A stretch of DNA of 5,708 nt, from NCBI GenBank assembly GCA_023421635.1, contig JAEZSU010000114.1, forward strand, positions 1 to 5,708. The letters are read 5' to 3'. Under the pieces are notes generated by a model that was given only the letters and a program-made list of their open reading frames with translations, did not search any database and was not told the origin of the DNA. The position numbers were made by a program, and so were the translations under genes. Source of the DNA: Actinomycetes bacterium (GTDB lineage Bacteria; Actinomycetota; Actinomycetes; Actinomycetales; Microbacteriaceae). Of the stretch, positions 1 to 5,399 are shown in pieces (position 1 is the stretch's first letter; each line of letters begins with the position of its first letter).

Positions 1-1005
1 CTCCCGCACGGCGGCGAGCTCGTCGTCGCCGACGCGGCCCAGTCGCCGCATCTCGGCGGCCACGCGCTCGAGCGGGTCCCTGGCCCGCCAGGTCGCCTCC
101 TCGTCCTTCGTCCGGTAGCCGAAGGCACTGCCCGGGTACGGTCCGTTCTGGTGGAAGAACCGGTACACCTCGGCCTCGATCATCGCGGGTCCCTCGCCCG
201 ACCGCATCCGCTCCAGCGCCTCGGCGGTCGCCAGGTGCACGGCGAGCGGATCCATGCCGTCCACGCGCCACGACGGAATGCTGAACCCCTGGCCCCGCAC
301 CGAGAATCGCGCGTCGGCGCTGACCTCGGAGGCGTGGGTGGAGACGGCGTAGAGGTTGTTCTCGATGAAGAAGGCCACGGGCAGCCGCCACGCCGAAGCG
401 AGGTTCAGCGACTCCAGCACGGAACCGATCTGGCTCGCCCCGTCGCCGAAGTAGTTGATCGTCACGTCCGTGGTGCCGGCGTGCTTCTGCGCCCACGCGT
501 TGCCGGCGGCGATCGGCGCGCCGCCGCCCACGATGGCGTTGGTGCCGAGGGCCCCCGCATCCAGCCACTGCAGGTGCATCGACCCGCCGCGGCCCCCGGA
601 GAAGCCGGATGCCAGCCCGAGGATCTCGGCGAGCGTGCGCTGCAGCAGGTCGCCGACGGCGGGGGTCACGAGCTCCGCGAGGTCGAGGCCGTCGCCGGCG
701 ACGAAGGTGAGCGTCTTGGCCAGGAACTGATGATGGCCGCGGTGTGAGCCGTTCACGGCGTCGCTCGGCCGAAGGCCCACGATCGAACCGACCGCGCCGC
801 CCTCCTGGCCGATGCTCGAATGCGCGGGACCGTGGACGAGCCCGGCGGCGGCGAGATCGAGGACCGCCTCCTCGAAGGCGCGGATGAGGTGGAGCTGCCC
901 GAGCATCGTGGCGAGCAGCGCCGGGTCGGCGGCCTTCCAGTCGGCGGGGGTGGTCTCCAGCTGGATCCAGTCCACCCCGGTCCGCAGCCGTGTGCGCTTC
1001 GCCAT
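1..1005 (-). CDS. Thiamine-diphosphate-dependent 2-oxoacid dehydrogenase E1 alpha-type subunit (3' end cut by window edge)
   Basis: E1 alpha proteins bind thiamine diphosphate (TPP) and, with a beta subunit, decarboxylate a 2-oxoacid (pyruvate, branched-chain oxoacids) or cleave acetoin, passing the acyl group to a lipoyl E2. The 335 readable codons are open throughout. They show SIGQE near residues 64-68, HRGH at 88-91 (TPP diphosphate region, usually YRxH), GGRGGSMHL at 137-145, and the TPP/Mg motif GDGA at 187-190 followed after 26 residues by NN at 216-217. The active-site-loop region reads FHQNGPYPGSAFGYR from residue 284, with H285 probably matching the catalytic loop His, then WRARDPLE. 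The ATG at 1005 is preceded by AAGGAG (1015-1010). The alpha subunit should end within a few tens of codons past the edge, unless it is fused to a beta domain, as in some family members. It is divergent from the VOC-GntR operon and probably shares its operator. Family confident; substrate unknown (pyruvate, acetoin or a pathway-specific oxoacid). Confidence 0.9.
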   Translation of the reverse strand, partial: MAKRTRLRTGVDWIQLETTPADWKAADPALLATMLGQLHLIRAFEEAVLDLAAAGLVHGPAHSSIGQEGGAVGSIVGLRPSDAVNGSHRGHHQFLAKTLTFVAGDGLDLAELVTPAVGDLLQRTLAEILGLASGFSGGRGGSMHLQWLDAGALGTNAIVGGGAPIAAGNAWAQKHAGTTDVTINYFGDGASQIGSVLESLNLASAWRLPVAFFIENNLYAVSTHASEVSADARFSVRGQGFSIPSWRVDGMDPLAVHLATAEALERMRSGEGPAMIEAEVYRFFHQNGPYPGSAFGYRTKDEEATWRARDPLERVAAEMRRLGRVGDDELAAVRE

Positions 1006-1034
1006 CTCGCTCCTTCGCGGTCGTCGCGTGCCCC

Positions 1035-1064
1035 TTCACACGCCGTACGCTGACACTGTACGAT
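1035..1064 (+). promoter_or_regulatory. Candidate promoter of the VOC-GntR operon
   Basis: TTCACA (1035-1040, five of six matches to TTGACA) lies 18 bases before TACGAT (1059-1064), a good actinobacterial -10 form. The predicted start is about 1071, inside the palindrome 1068-1079, leaving a leader of about 94 bases before the ATG at 1165. The -10 elements of the two divergent promoters overlap at 1059-1060, so the promoters would compete for polymerase. A second -10-like GATAAT at 1128-1133 has no convincing -35 partner. Confidence 0.4.
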
Positions 1065-1083
1065 CCGATTGGCGCCAATTCAA
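1055..1083 (-). promoter_or_regulatory. Candidate promoter of the E1 alpha gene
   Basis: Read on the minus strand, a -35-like TTGAAT (1083-1078) is separated by exactly 17 bases from a -10-like TACAGT (1060-1055). Each matches the sigma-70 consensus at four of six positions. Transcription would start near 1048, giving a leader of about 43 bases before the ATG at 1005. The 12-bp palindrome 1068-1079 fills the spacer, so a bound protein would block polymerase. This is inferred from spacing and position only. Confidence 0.4.
1068..1079. promoter_or_regulatory. Perfect 12-bp palindrome ATTGGCGCCAAT, candidate GntR/FCD operator
   Basis: ATTGGC is followed immediately by its exact reverse complement GCCAAT. 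The site lies in the spacer of the leftward promoter and at the predicted start of the rightward one, a classic repressor position. FCD-type GntR regulators such as PdhR use ATTGGT-N3-ACCAAT-like sites, so the half-site resembles this family although the spacer here is absent. The obvious candidate ligand is the GntR protein encoded at 1692-2366. I did not find a second copy elsewhere in the window. Confidence 0.5.
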
Positions 1084-1112
1084 GGGCAGAAGCGGAAGAA
1101 GCAGCCACGGAA

Positions 1113-1160
1113 CCTCCCAGGATCGCTGATAATGGATCCAACTCAGCCTCGGAGAGGAGG
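1113..1160 (+). other. Possible leader hairpin that masks the VOC gene ribosome binding site
   Basis: In the mRNA leader, CCTCC at 1113-1117 is the exact complement of GGAGG at 1156-1160, the Shine-Dalgarno core of the VOC gene. Between them GGATC (1120-1124) can pair with GATCC (1135-1139) around a 10-base loop. A competing short stem is CCTC 1147-1150 with GAGG 1154-1157. Stems this short occur by chance in GC-rich DNA, so this is a weak suggestion. No known riboswitch is recognised. Confidence 0.2.
1155..1160 (+). promoter_or_regulatory. Ribosome binding site AGGAGG that fixes the VOC gene start
   Basis: AGGAGG lies four bases before the ATG at 1165. The in-frame ATG at 1132 would add 11 residues (MDPTQPRRGGG) but has no purine-rich site in front of it, and the homologous VOC fold begins only at about residue 11 of the shorter product. 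The 1165 start is therefore preferred. Confidence 0.65.
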
Positions 1161-1164
1161 CGGC

Positions 1165-1695
1165 ATGTCAACCGGAGTCCCCGGTCTGCGCGGCGCGGAC
1201 CACATCGGTTTCACGGTGCCCGATCTGGAGGAGGCCGAGCGCTTCCTCGTCGACGTCCTCGGCGCGGTGCGCGTGTACACGCTCGGCAGCCGGCGCGCCG
1301 ACGACGACTGGATGACACGACAGCTGGGGGTGCACCCCCGCACCGCGATCGCCGAGATCCGGTTCTACCGGCTCGGCAACGGCACCAATCTCGAGGTGTT
1401 CGCCTACGACGCAGCCGACGGCCAGGCGCCCCCTCCCCGCAACAGCGACATCGGCGGGCACCACCTCGCACTGTACGTGGACGACCTCGACACCGCGGTG
1501 TCGTACCTCCGCGAGGCCGGCGTCGAGGTCATGGGCGAACCGGTGACCAGCGCGGGCGCCTCTGCCGGGCAACGATGGATCTACTTCCGTGCCCCGTGGG
1601 GGATGCAGTTCGAGCTGGTCAGTTTCCCGGACGGCAAGGCCTACGAGGCGGATGCGGACGTGCTGCTGTGGCATCCGGCACGGCCCGCCGAATGA
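1165..1695 (+). CDS. VOC family (glyoxalase/dioxygenase superfamily) protein
   Basis: This 176-residue vicinal-oxygen-chelate protein has two tandem beta-alpha-beta-beta-beta modules, about residues 10-80 and 97-155, together forming one metal site. The four expected ligands are visible: H13 (ADHIGFTV), E77 (NLEVF), H100 (GHHLALYVDD; H99 is adjacent) and E150 (MQFELVSFP). The site therefore looks intact, and it is probably a metal-dependent enzyme such as a lyase, isomerase/epimerase or ring-cleavage dioxygenase. The size and order recall single-domain-pair glyoxalase I and methylmalonyl-CoA epimerase, but specificity cannot be read. There is no signal peptide, so it is cytosolic. It is first in an operon, and its TGA overlaps the ATG of the GntR gene. 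A role on an intermediate of the neighbouring pathway, or as a detoxifier of a reactive 2-oxoaldehyde, is inference from context. Confidence 0.9.
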   Translation: MSTGVPGLRGADHIGFTVPDLEEAERFLVDVLGAVRVYTLGSRRADDDWMTRQLGVHPRTAIAEIRFYRLGNGTNLEVFAYDAADGQAPPPRNSDIGGHHLALYVDDLDTAVSYLREAGVEVMGEPVTSAGASAGQRWIYFRAPWGMQFELVSFPDGKAYEADADVLLWHPARPAE

Positions 1696-2366
1696 GCGGG
1701 GTCCCCGTCGCCACGCGCGACCACGGTGCCGCGGGCGCGACGATCGCCGCCACGCTGCGCGCGGAGATCCTGCGGGGCGAGCATCCGCCCGGCAGCCGCA
1801 TCCGCCAGGAGGACCTCGCCGCCCGCCTCGGGGCGAGCCGCGTGCCGGTACGCGAAGCGCTGCGCATCCTCGAGTCCGAGGGGCTCGTCACCCGCATCGC
1901 CAACGCCGGGGCCTGGGTGTCCCGGCTGACCCTCGCCGAGTGCCAGGAGCTCTATCGCGTGCGGGAGCGGATCGAGCCGCTCCTGCTGGATCTGAACGTC
2001 CCGCTGCTCGGCGACACCGAGATCGACGCGCTCGACGCGCTCGCGCACCGGATGCAGACGGCGAACCCGGAGGACTTCCTGGCCATGGACCGCGACTTCC
2101 ACTTCGGCATGTACGCGGCTGCACCCACCGTGATGCTCGCGGACACGGTCCGGAGCCTCTGGAACCGCACGCATCACTACCGTCGCGCGTTCGTCATGGC
2201 CGCCCATGCCCGTCGGGACGGCACGGCGCACCACGACCATCACCTGCTGGTCGCGGCGCTCCGCCGCGCCGCCGGCGAGGTGGCGGCACAGGTCCTGGAG
2301 CGCCACATCCGTCGCACCCGGCAGGAGCTGGCACGGCATCCGGAGCTGTTCGACGACGTCAGCTGA
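1692..2366 (+). CDS. GntR family transcriptional regulator, FCD (FadR) subfamily
   Basis: This 224-residue protein has a winged helix-turn-helix at about residues 16-80 (LRAEILRGEHPPGSRIRQEDLA, then GASRVPVREALRILESEGLV) and an all-helical FCD effector domain at about 85-215. FCD domains usually bind a metal and a small carboxylate. The ligands D133, H137 (DRDFH), H183 (HDHHLL) and H205 (ERHIRR) appear present, so an organic acid inducer is plausible. The start is an ATGA overlap with the VOC stop. No Shine-Dalgarno is visible there, which suggests translational coupling. The likely target is the palindrome at 1068-1079, giving autoregulation plus control of the divergent E1 gene; the transporter/M24 operon may be another target. 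The 3' end overlaps the converging SDR gene by 8 bases. Family assignment is firm; target and ligand are inferred. Confidence 0.93.
   Translation: MSGVPVATRDHGAAGATIAATLRAEILRGEHPPGSRIRQEDLAARLGASRVPVREALRILESEGLVTRIANAGAWVSRLTLAECQELYRVRERIEPLLLDLNVPLLGDTEIDALDALAHRMQTANPEDFLAMDRDFHFGMYAAAPTVMLADTVRSLWNRTHHYRRAFVMAAHARRDGTAHHDHHLLVAALRRAAGEVAAQVLERHIRRTRQELARHPELFDDVS
2359..2366. other. Converging stop codons overlapping in the palindrome TCAGCTGA
   Basis: The plus-strand GntR gene stops with TGA at 2364-2366, and the minus-strand SDR gene stops with TGA at 2361-2359. The eight shared bases form a perfect palindrome. No space is left for a terminator between the operons: I see no stem followed by a T tract on either side. 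Transcripts from both sides must therefore run into the opposing gene unless termination is Rho-dependent. Confidence 0.85.
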
Positions 2367-3063
2367 TGCGCCACCCGCGGTCGACGTACAGGTTGGTCGC
2401 CGACACACCGGTGTTGCGCAGCAGGAACTGCGCCGCGTCGACGACGTCGCGCATGGTGGCCAGCTCACCGCCCGGCGTCCGGGAGCGGTACCCGTCGAGC
2501 ACGCCGGCCGGCTTCGCCGACCAGAACGGACTGTCGCCGATGATGCCCGGATGCAGCGCGTTCACCCGGATCGGTGCGAGTTCCAGCGCCAGCGCGGTGG
2601 TGAGGCCCTCGACGCCGCCGTTGATCGTCGACACCGTCACGGACCCGGGGTACGGGGCGTCCTTGGCGCGTCCGCCGAACAGCACGATCCCGGTGGAACG
2701 CTCCGGCACCAGCCGGTCCAGCAGCGTATGCACGGTCTCGGTGTACCCCACGAGTTTGAGGGTGACGAGGCGGCGGGCACGCGCGATGTCGTACTCGCGC
2801 ACGGAGTTGGCGTCGCGCTCGATCGCGGCGAGGACGAGTCCGTCCAGCGAGGGCACGCCGGCCAGTGCCGCCGCGATCCCCTCCGGCTCGGAGATGTCCA
2901 GGGGGATCCCGCTCGCCGTCGGGGAGATCTCGGATGCCACGCGCTCGGTGCGTTCCCGGTCCCGGCCGGTGATGATCACCTCGTCTCCCCGTGCGGCGAT
3001 GTCGCGCGCCAGCTCCAGTCCGATCCCGGAGGTGCCTCCGACCACCAGATACCGTCCCGTCAT
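2359..3063 (-). CDS. Short-chain dehydrogenase/reductase-fold protein lacking the catalytic tetrad
   Basis: This 234-residue SDR-fold protein has the nucleotide-binding glycine motif GGTSGIG at residues 9-15, TGR at 32-34 (R34 suggests NADP), and the typical C-terminal signatures LELAPIRVNALHPG (160-173) and DVVDAAQFLL (206-215). The catalytic positions are not canonical. Aligned by eye, the Asn of helix 4 is K103, the Ser is G130/G131, and YxxxK becomes V144-S-T-I-N148. A known SDR subgroup has NGA/NGG in place of SKAA and also lacks YxxxK, so this may be normal for that subgroup. Its activity is unclear: unusual oxidoreductase, non-redox enzyme or nucleotide-binding partner. ATG 3063 overlaps the upstream TGA (ATGA), with AAGGAG at 3076-3071 seven bases before it. 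It is last in the minus-strand operon, and the reading frame is intact. Confidence 0.92.
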   Translation of the reverse strand: MTGRYLVVGGTSGIGLELARDIAARGDEVIITGRDRERTERVASEISPTASGIPLDISEPEGIAAALAGVPSLDGLVLAAIERDANSVREYDIARARRLVTLKLVGYTETVHTLLDRLVPERSTGIVLFGGRAKDAPYPGSVTVSTINGGVEGLTTALALELAPIRVNALHPGIIGDSPFWSAKPAGVLDGYRSRTPGGELATMRDVVDAAQFLLRNTGVSATNLYVDRGWRIS

Positions 3064-3971
3064 GATCGCTCTCCTTCGTCGTCGGCGGCGGTGCCGCGCG
3101 GGGGTGTCAGCAGGCCGCGCCGGGTGACCTCCGCGGCGGCGGCCCAGTCGAGGGGGGCGAGGTCGGGATCGGCGAGCGCCGCCTCGAAGACGGCCTTCAA
3201 CGTCGCCAGCGACGGCAGGTACACGCCGCCCTCCTGCGCGATCTGCTCCCCCAGCCGGAGGTCCTTGTATCCGAGCGCCACGTCGAAGCCGGGCGGGGCG
3301 TACTCCTCGCGCGCGATGATCCCGCCGTAGACCGAGTACACCACCCCGCCGAACAGCGTGGAGGTCAGCAGCTCGACGAACTGCGCCGCATCCACCCCCC
3401 GTGCTTCCACCAGCGCCGTCGACTCACCGATGGCGTGGATGGCATGGATGATGTCGTAGTTCACCGCGATCTTCACGGCGTTGGCGGTGCCGGGATCGTC
3501 GCCGAAGCGCCAGATCCGCGCGCCGAGCACGTCGAGGTATGGACGCGCGTCGTCGAGCGTGCGGTCGTCGCCGGCGACGAGGATGTTCAGTCCCCCGGCC
3601 GCGGCGACCGCGGGTCGGCCGAGCACCGGGGCGGCGAGGTAGCGCACGCCGACGGCCGCGAACCGAGCGGCGAGCGTCTCGGCGGCGCGAGGGCTGATCG
3701 AGGCCATGTTGACGTGGATGCCGCCGGTCGCCGACGCGAGGGCGTCCTCGTCGAGCACGGCGAGGGCCGCGTCGTCGTCCGCGAGCATCGAGAAGGACAC
3801 CGCCTGCGCGAGGGCCTCCCCCGGGGTGTCGCAGACCCGCGCCCCGGCGTCGGCGAGCGCCGCGGCGGGACCCGGGGCCCTGTTCCACCCCGCGACCTCG
3901 TGGCCGTGGTCGAGGAGCCGCCGGGCGAGCGCCGACCCCATCGCGCCGAGTCCGAGGAAGCCGATCGCCAT
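3060..3971 (-). CDS. NAD(P)-dependent oxidoreductase, 3-hydroxyisobutyrate dehydrogenase-like (beta-hydroxyacid dehydrogenase family)
   Basis: This 303-residue protein has the standard two-domain architecture: an N-terminal Rossmann domain (about 1-160) with GLGAMG at 7-12 and WNR at 29-31, and an all-helical C-terminal domain (about 165-290). N30-R31 after the second beta strand is typical of NADP(H)-preferring members. The substrate-loop motif reads AAPVLGRP (113-120) instead of DAPVSGG. The catalytic Lys is K167 in GTANAVKIAVNY, with N171 following. The KDLRL segment at 236-240 is the usual second conserved Lys region. It should oxidise or reduce a 3-hydroxyacid, or a semialdehyde in reverse, in the cytosol. 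The ATG shares one base with the M24 stop (TGATG), so translation is probably coupled. Reading on upstream of 3971 in the same frame gives Arg/Pro/Ala-rich sequence antisense-like in character, so this start is right. The exact substrate is unknown. Confidence 0.92.
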   Translation of the reverse strand: MAIGFLGLGAMGSALARRLLDHGHEVAGWNRAPGPAAALADAGARVCDTPGEALAQAVSFSMLADDDAALAVLDEDALASATGGIHVNMASISPRAAETLAARFAAVGVRYLAAPVLGRPAVAAAGGLNILVAGDDRTLDDARPYLDVLGARIWRFGDDPGTANAVKIAVNYDIIHAIHAIGESTALVEARGVDAAQFVELLTSTLFGGVVYSVYGGIIAREEYAPPGFDVALGYKDLRLGEQIAQEGGVYLPSLATLKAVFEAALADPDLAPLDWAAAAEVTRRGLLTPPRGTAADDEGERS

Positions 3972-5353
3972 CAGGCTTCCCCGCGACCCCACGTGGTGTT
4001 CAGGTGCGACTGCGAGTCGCGGCGGAGCTCCAGCGGTCCATCGACCGTGTAGTACCGCTTGCCTGCGACGATGAGGTCCTCGGCGGGGAACTTGGTGATC
4101 ACCTCGCAGCCGTCGGCCGTGACGACCACCTCCTCCTCGATGCGCGCCGCGCCCCAGCCGTCCGCGGAGGGCCAGTAGGTCTCCAGCGCGAACACCATGC
4201 CCTCCTGCAGCACCTCGGGGTGGTCGAACGAGACGAGCCGGGAGAAGATCGGCTTCTCCCAGATCGAGAGGCCGACGCCGTGCCCGTACTGCAGGGCGAA
4301 CGCGGCCTCCTCGTCCGGGAAGCCGAACTCCTGCGCGGTGGGCCACACCGCGCAGATGTCCGCCGTGGTCGCCCCGGGCCGCACCAGCGCGATCGCCCGG
4401 TCCATGTACTCGCGGGCCCGGGTGTAGGCGTCGCGCTGCGCAGAGCTGGCCGAGCCGACCGCGAACGTGCGGTAGTAGCACGTGCGGTAGCCGTTCCAGC
4501 TGTGCAGGATGTCGAAGAACGCCGGGTCGCCCGGGCGGATGAGCCGGTCGGAGAAGACGTGCGGATGCGGGGAGCACCGCTCGCCGGAGATCGCGTTCAC
4601 CCCTTCGACGTACTCCGATCCGAGGTCGTAGAGCGTCTTGGCGACGACTCCGACCGCCTCGTTCTCCCGCACCCCGGGGCGCAGGAACCGGTAGAGCTCC
4701 TCGTAGGCCGCATCCACCATCGAGGCGGCCTGGGTGAGCAGCCTGATCTCGTCGCCGGTCTTGATCCGCCGCGCCTCCATGAACACCTGCTGGCCGTCGA
4801 CGACGTCGATGCCCTCCTTCGCCAGCGCGAACAGGATGGGCAGCTCGATGACGTCGACCCCGAGCGGCTCGTTCGCGACACCGAACTTCTCGAGCTCCCG
4901 CTTGATCTTCTTTGCCACGGCCTCGGCGACACCGGCGTCGGGCGGGAACGCGCCGCGAAGCGTCGAGATCCCTGCCCGCGCGCCGCGTTCCAACCGCGGG
5001 CGCGGGGCGTTCTCGTGCGGCGCGTTGGGGTCGGCATCCATCTCCGCGGTCGTCGTGTCCAGCCACGGGTTGTAGAGCGCATGGTGCTTCGCCGCGGAGC
5101 CGAAGTCCCACGAGATGGGGTCGCTGTTGCGGGTGAGCAGGCTGAAGCGGATCAGCTTGTCCATCGCCCACGTGCCGATGTGGGTCGAGGTCATGTAGCG
5201 GATGTTCGAGAAGTCGAACGCGAGGACCGCGCCGAGGTCCGACCGCTCCAGCTCGTCCTTCAGCCGTGCCAGGCGCTGCGTGCGGAGGCGGTCGAAATCG
5301 ACCCGCGTCTCCCAGTCGACGGCGTTCACGCCGGTGGTTCCGGTGTTCTTCAT
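3971..5353 (-). CDS. M24 family (creatinase/DddP-like 'pita-bread') hydrolase with altered metal site
   Basis: This 460-residue protein has a creatinase-type N-terminal domain (about 25-195) and a pita-bread catalytic domain (about 205-425). The family holds Xaa-Pro peptidases but also small-molecule enzymes: creatinase, ectoine hydrolase DoeA and the DMSP lyase DddP. The FDFSNIRYMTSTHIGTW stretch (46-62) resembles DddP by memory. Expected metal ligands, aligned by eye: first Asp D281 present (FFDIL), second Asp replaced by C292 (YRTCYYRTF), His H358 present (GHGVGL), Glu E391 (ALETY) and E406 (RIEEE) present. The second active-site His of HGxGxxxHExP is W365 (IWEKP). A candidate catalytic His is H263 or H265 (SPHPH). 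About 30 residues extend past the usual ITKFP end. ATG 5353 has GAGGAG just before it. It lies 46 bases after an ABC permease gene, suggesting it acts on the imported compound. Family is sure; substrate and metal dependence are not. Confidence 0.93.
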   Translation of the reverse strand: MKNTGTTGVNAVDWETRVDFDRLRTQRLARLKDELERSDLGAVLAFDFSNIRYMTSTHIGTWAMDKLIRFSLLTRNSDPISWDFGSAAKHHALYNPWLDTTTAEMDADPNAPHENAPRPRLERGARAGISTLRGAFPPDAGVAEAVAKKIKRELEKFGVANEPLGVDVIELPILFALAKEGIDVVDGQQVFMEARRIKTGDEIRLLTQAASMVDAAYEELYRFLRPGVRENEAVGVVAKTLYDLGSEYVEGVNAISGERCSPHPHVFSDRLIRPGDPAFFDILHSWNGYRTCYYRTFAVGSASSAQRDAYTRAREYMDRAIALVRPGATTADICAVWPTAQEFGFPDEEAAFALQYGHGVGLSIWEKPIFSRLVSFDHPEVLQEGMVFALETYWPSADGWGAARIEEEVVVTADGCEVITKFPAEDLIVAGKRYYTVDGPLELRRDSQSHLNTTWGRGEA

Positions 5354-5399
5354 GATCTCCTCTTTCCGAGCTGCTGGTGGCCGGCCGGTCGTTGGCGCG
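5354..5399 (-). other. Short intergenic gap within the minus-strand operon
   Basis: These 46 bases separate the permease stop from the M24 start and hold only the M24 ribosome binding site (AGAGGAG, 5363-5357). A small palindrome, CCGGCCGG (5381-5388), has no T tract after it, and no promoter pair is visible. Co-transcription from the permease side is the simplest reading. Confidence 0.6.

Noticed and set aside
151..747. A 198-codon plus-strand frame over the E1 alpha gene.
   Set aside because: The minus strand there encodes exact TPP-enzyme motifs, so this frame is a shadow.
1128..1133. GATAAT as the -10 element of the VOC-GntR operon.
   Set aside because: No acceptable -35 at 16-18 bases and no extended -10 TG; the TTCACA/TACGAT pair is better, although this one is not excluded.
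1132..1164. Earlier in-frame ATG at 1132 for the VOC protein.
   Set aside because: No ribosome binding site precedes it, whereas AGGAGG precedes 1165.
2405..2414. Perfect 10-bp palindrome ACACCGGTGT near the end of the SDR gene, considered as a terminator or operator.
   Set aside because: It is inside coding sequence (N-T-G-V codons), has no T tract and no promoter nearby; chance is likely in GC-rich DNA.
1589..3127. A 512-codon open frame on the plus strand running through the VOC, GntR and SDR genes.
   Set aside because: It crosses three genes with clear families in other frames and has an Arg/Pro-rich low-complexity translation.
3060..3971. The AAPVLGRP substrate loop of the oxidoreductase as a damaged DAPVSGG motif.
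   Set aside because: A recognised subgroup of this family carries APVxGRP, and K167 and N171 are intact, so the protein looks functional.
3972..5171. The oxidoreductase frame stays open far upstream of 3971, allowing a protein of about 700 residues.
   Set aside because: The extra part is Arg/Gly/Pro/Ala-rich, matches no family, and lies wholly over the M24 gene in another frame; the GLGAMG Rossmann start at the ATG at 3971 marks the real N-terminus.
5381..5388. CCGGCCGG between permease and M24 genes as a terminator.
   Set aside because: A bare 8-bp palindrome without loop or T tract; the 46-base gap suits an operon.
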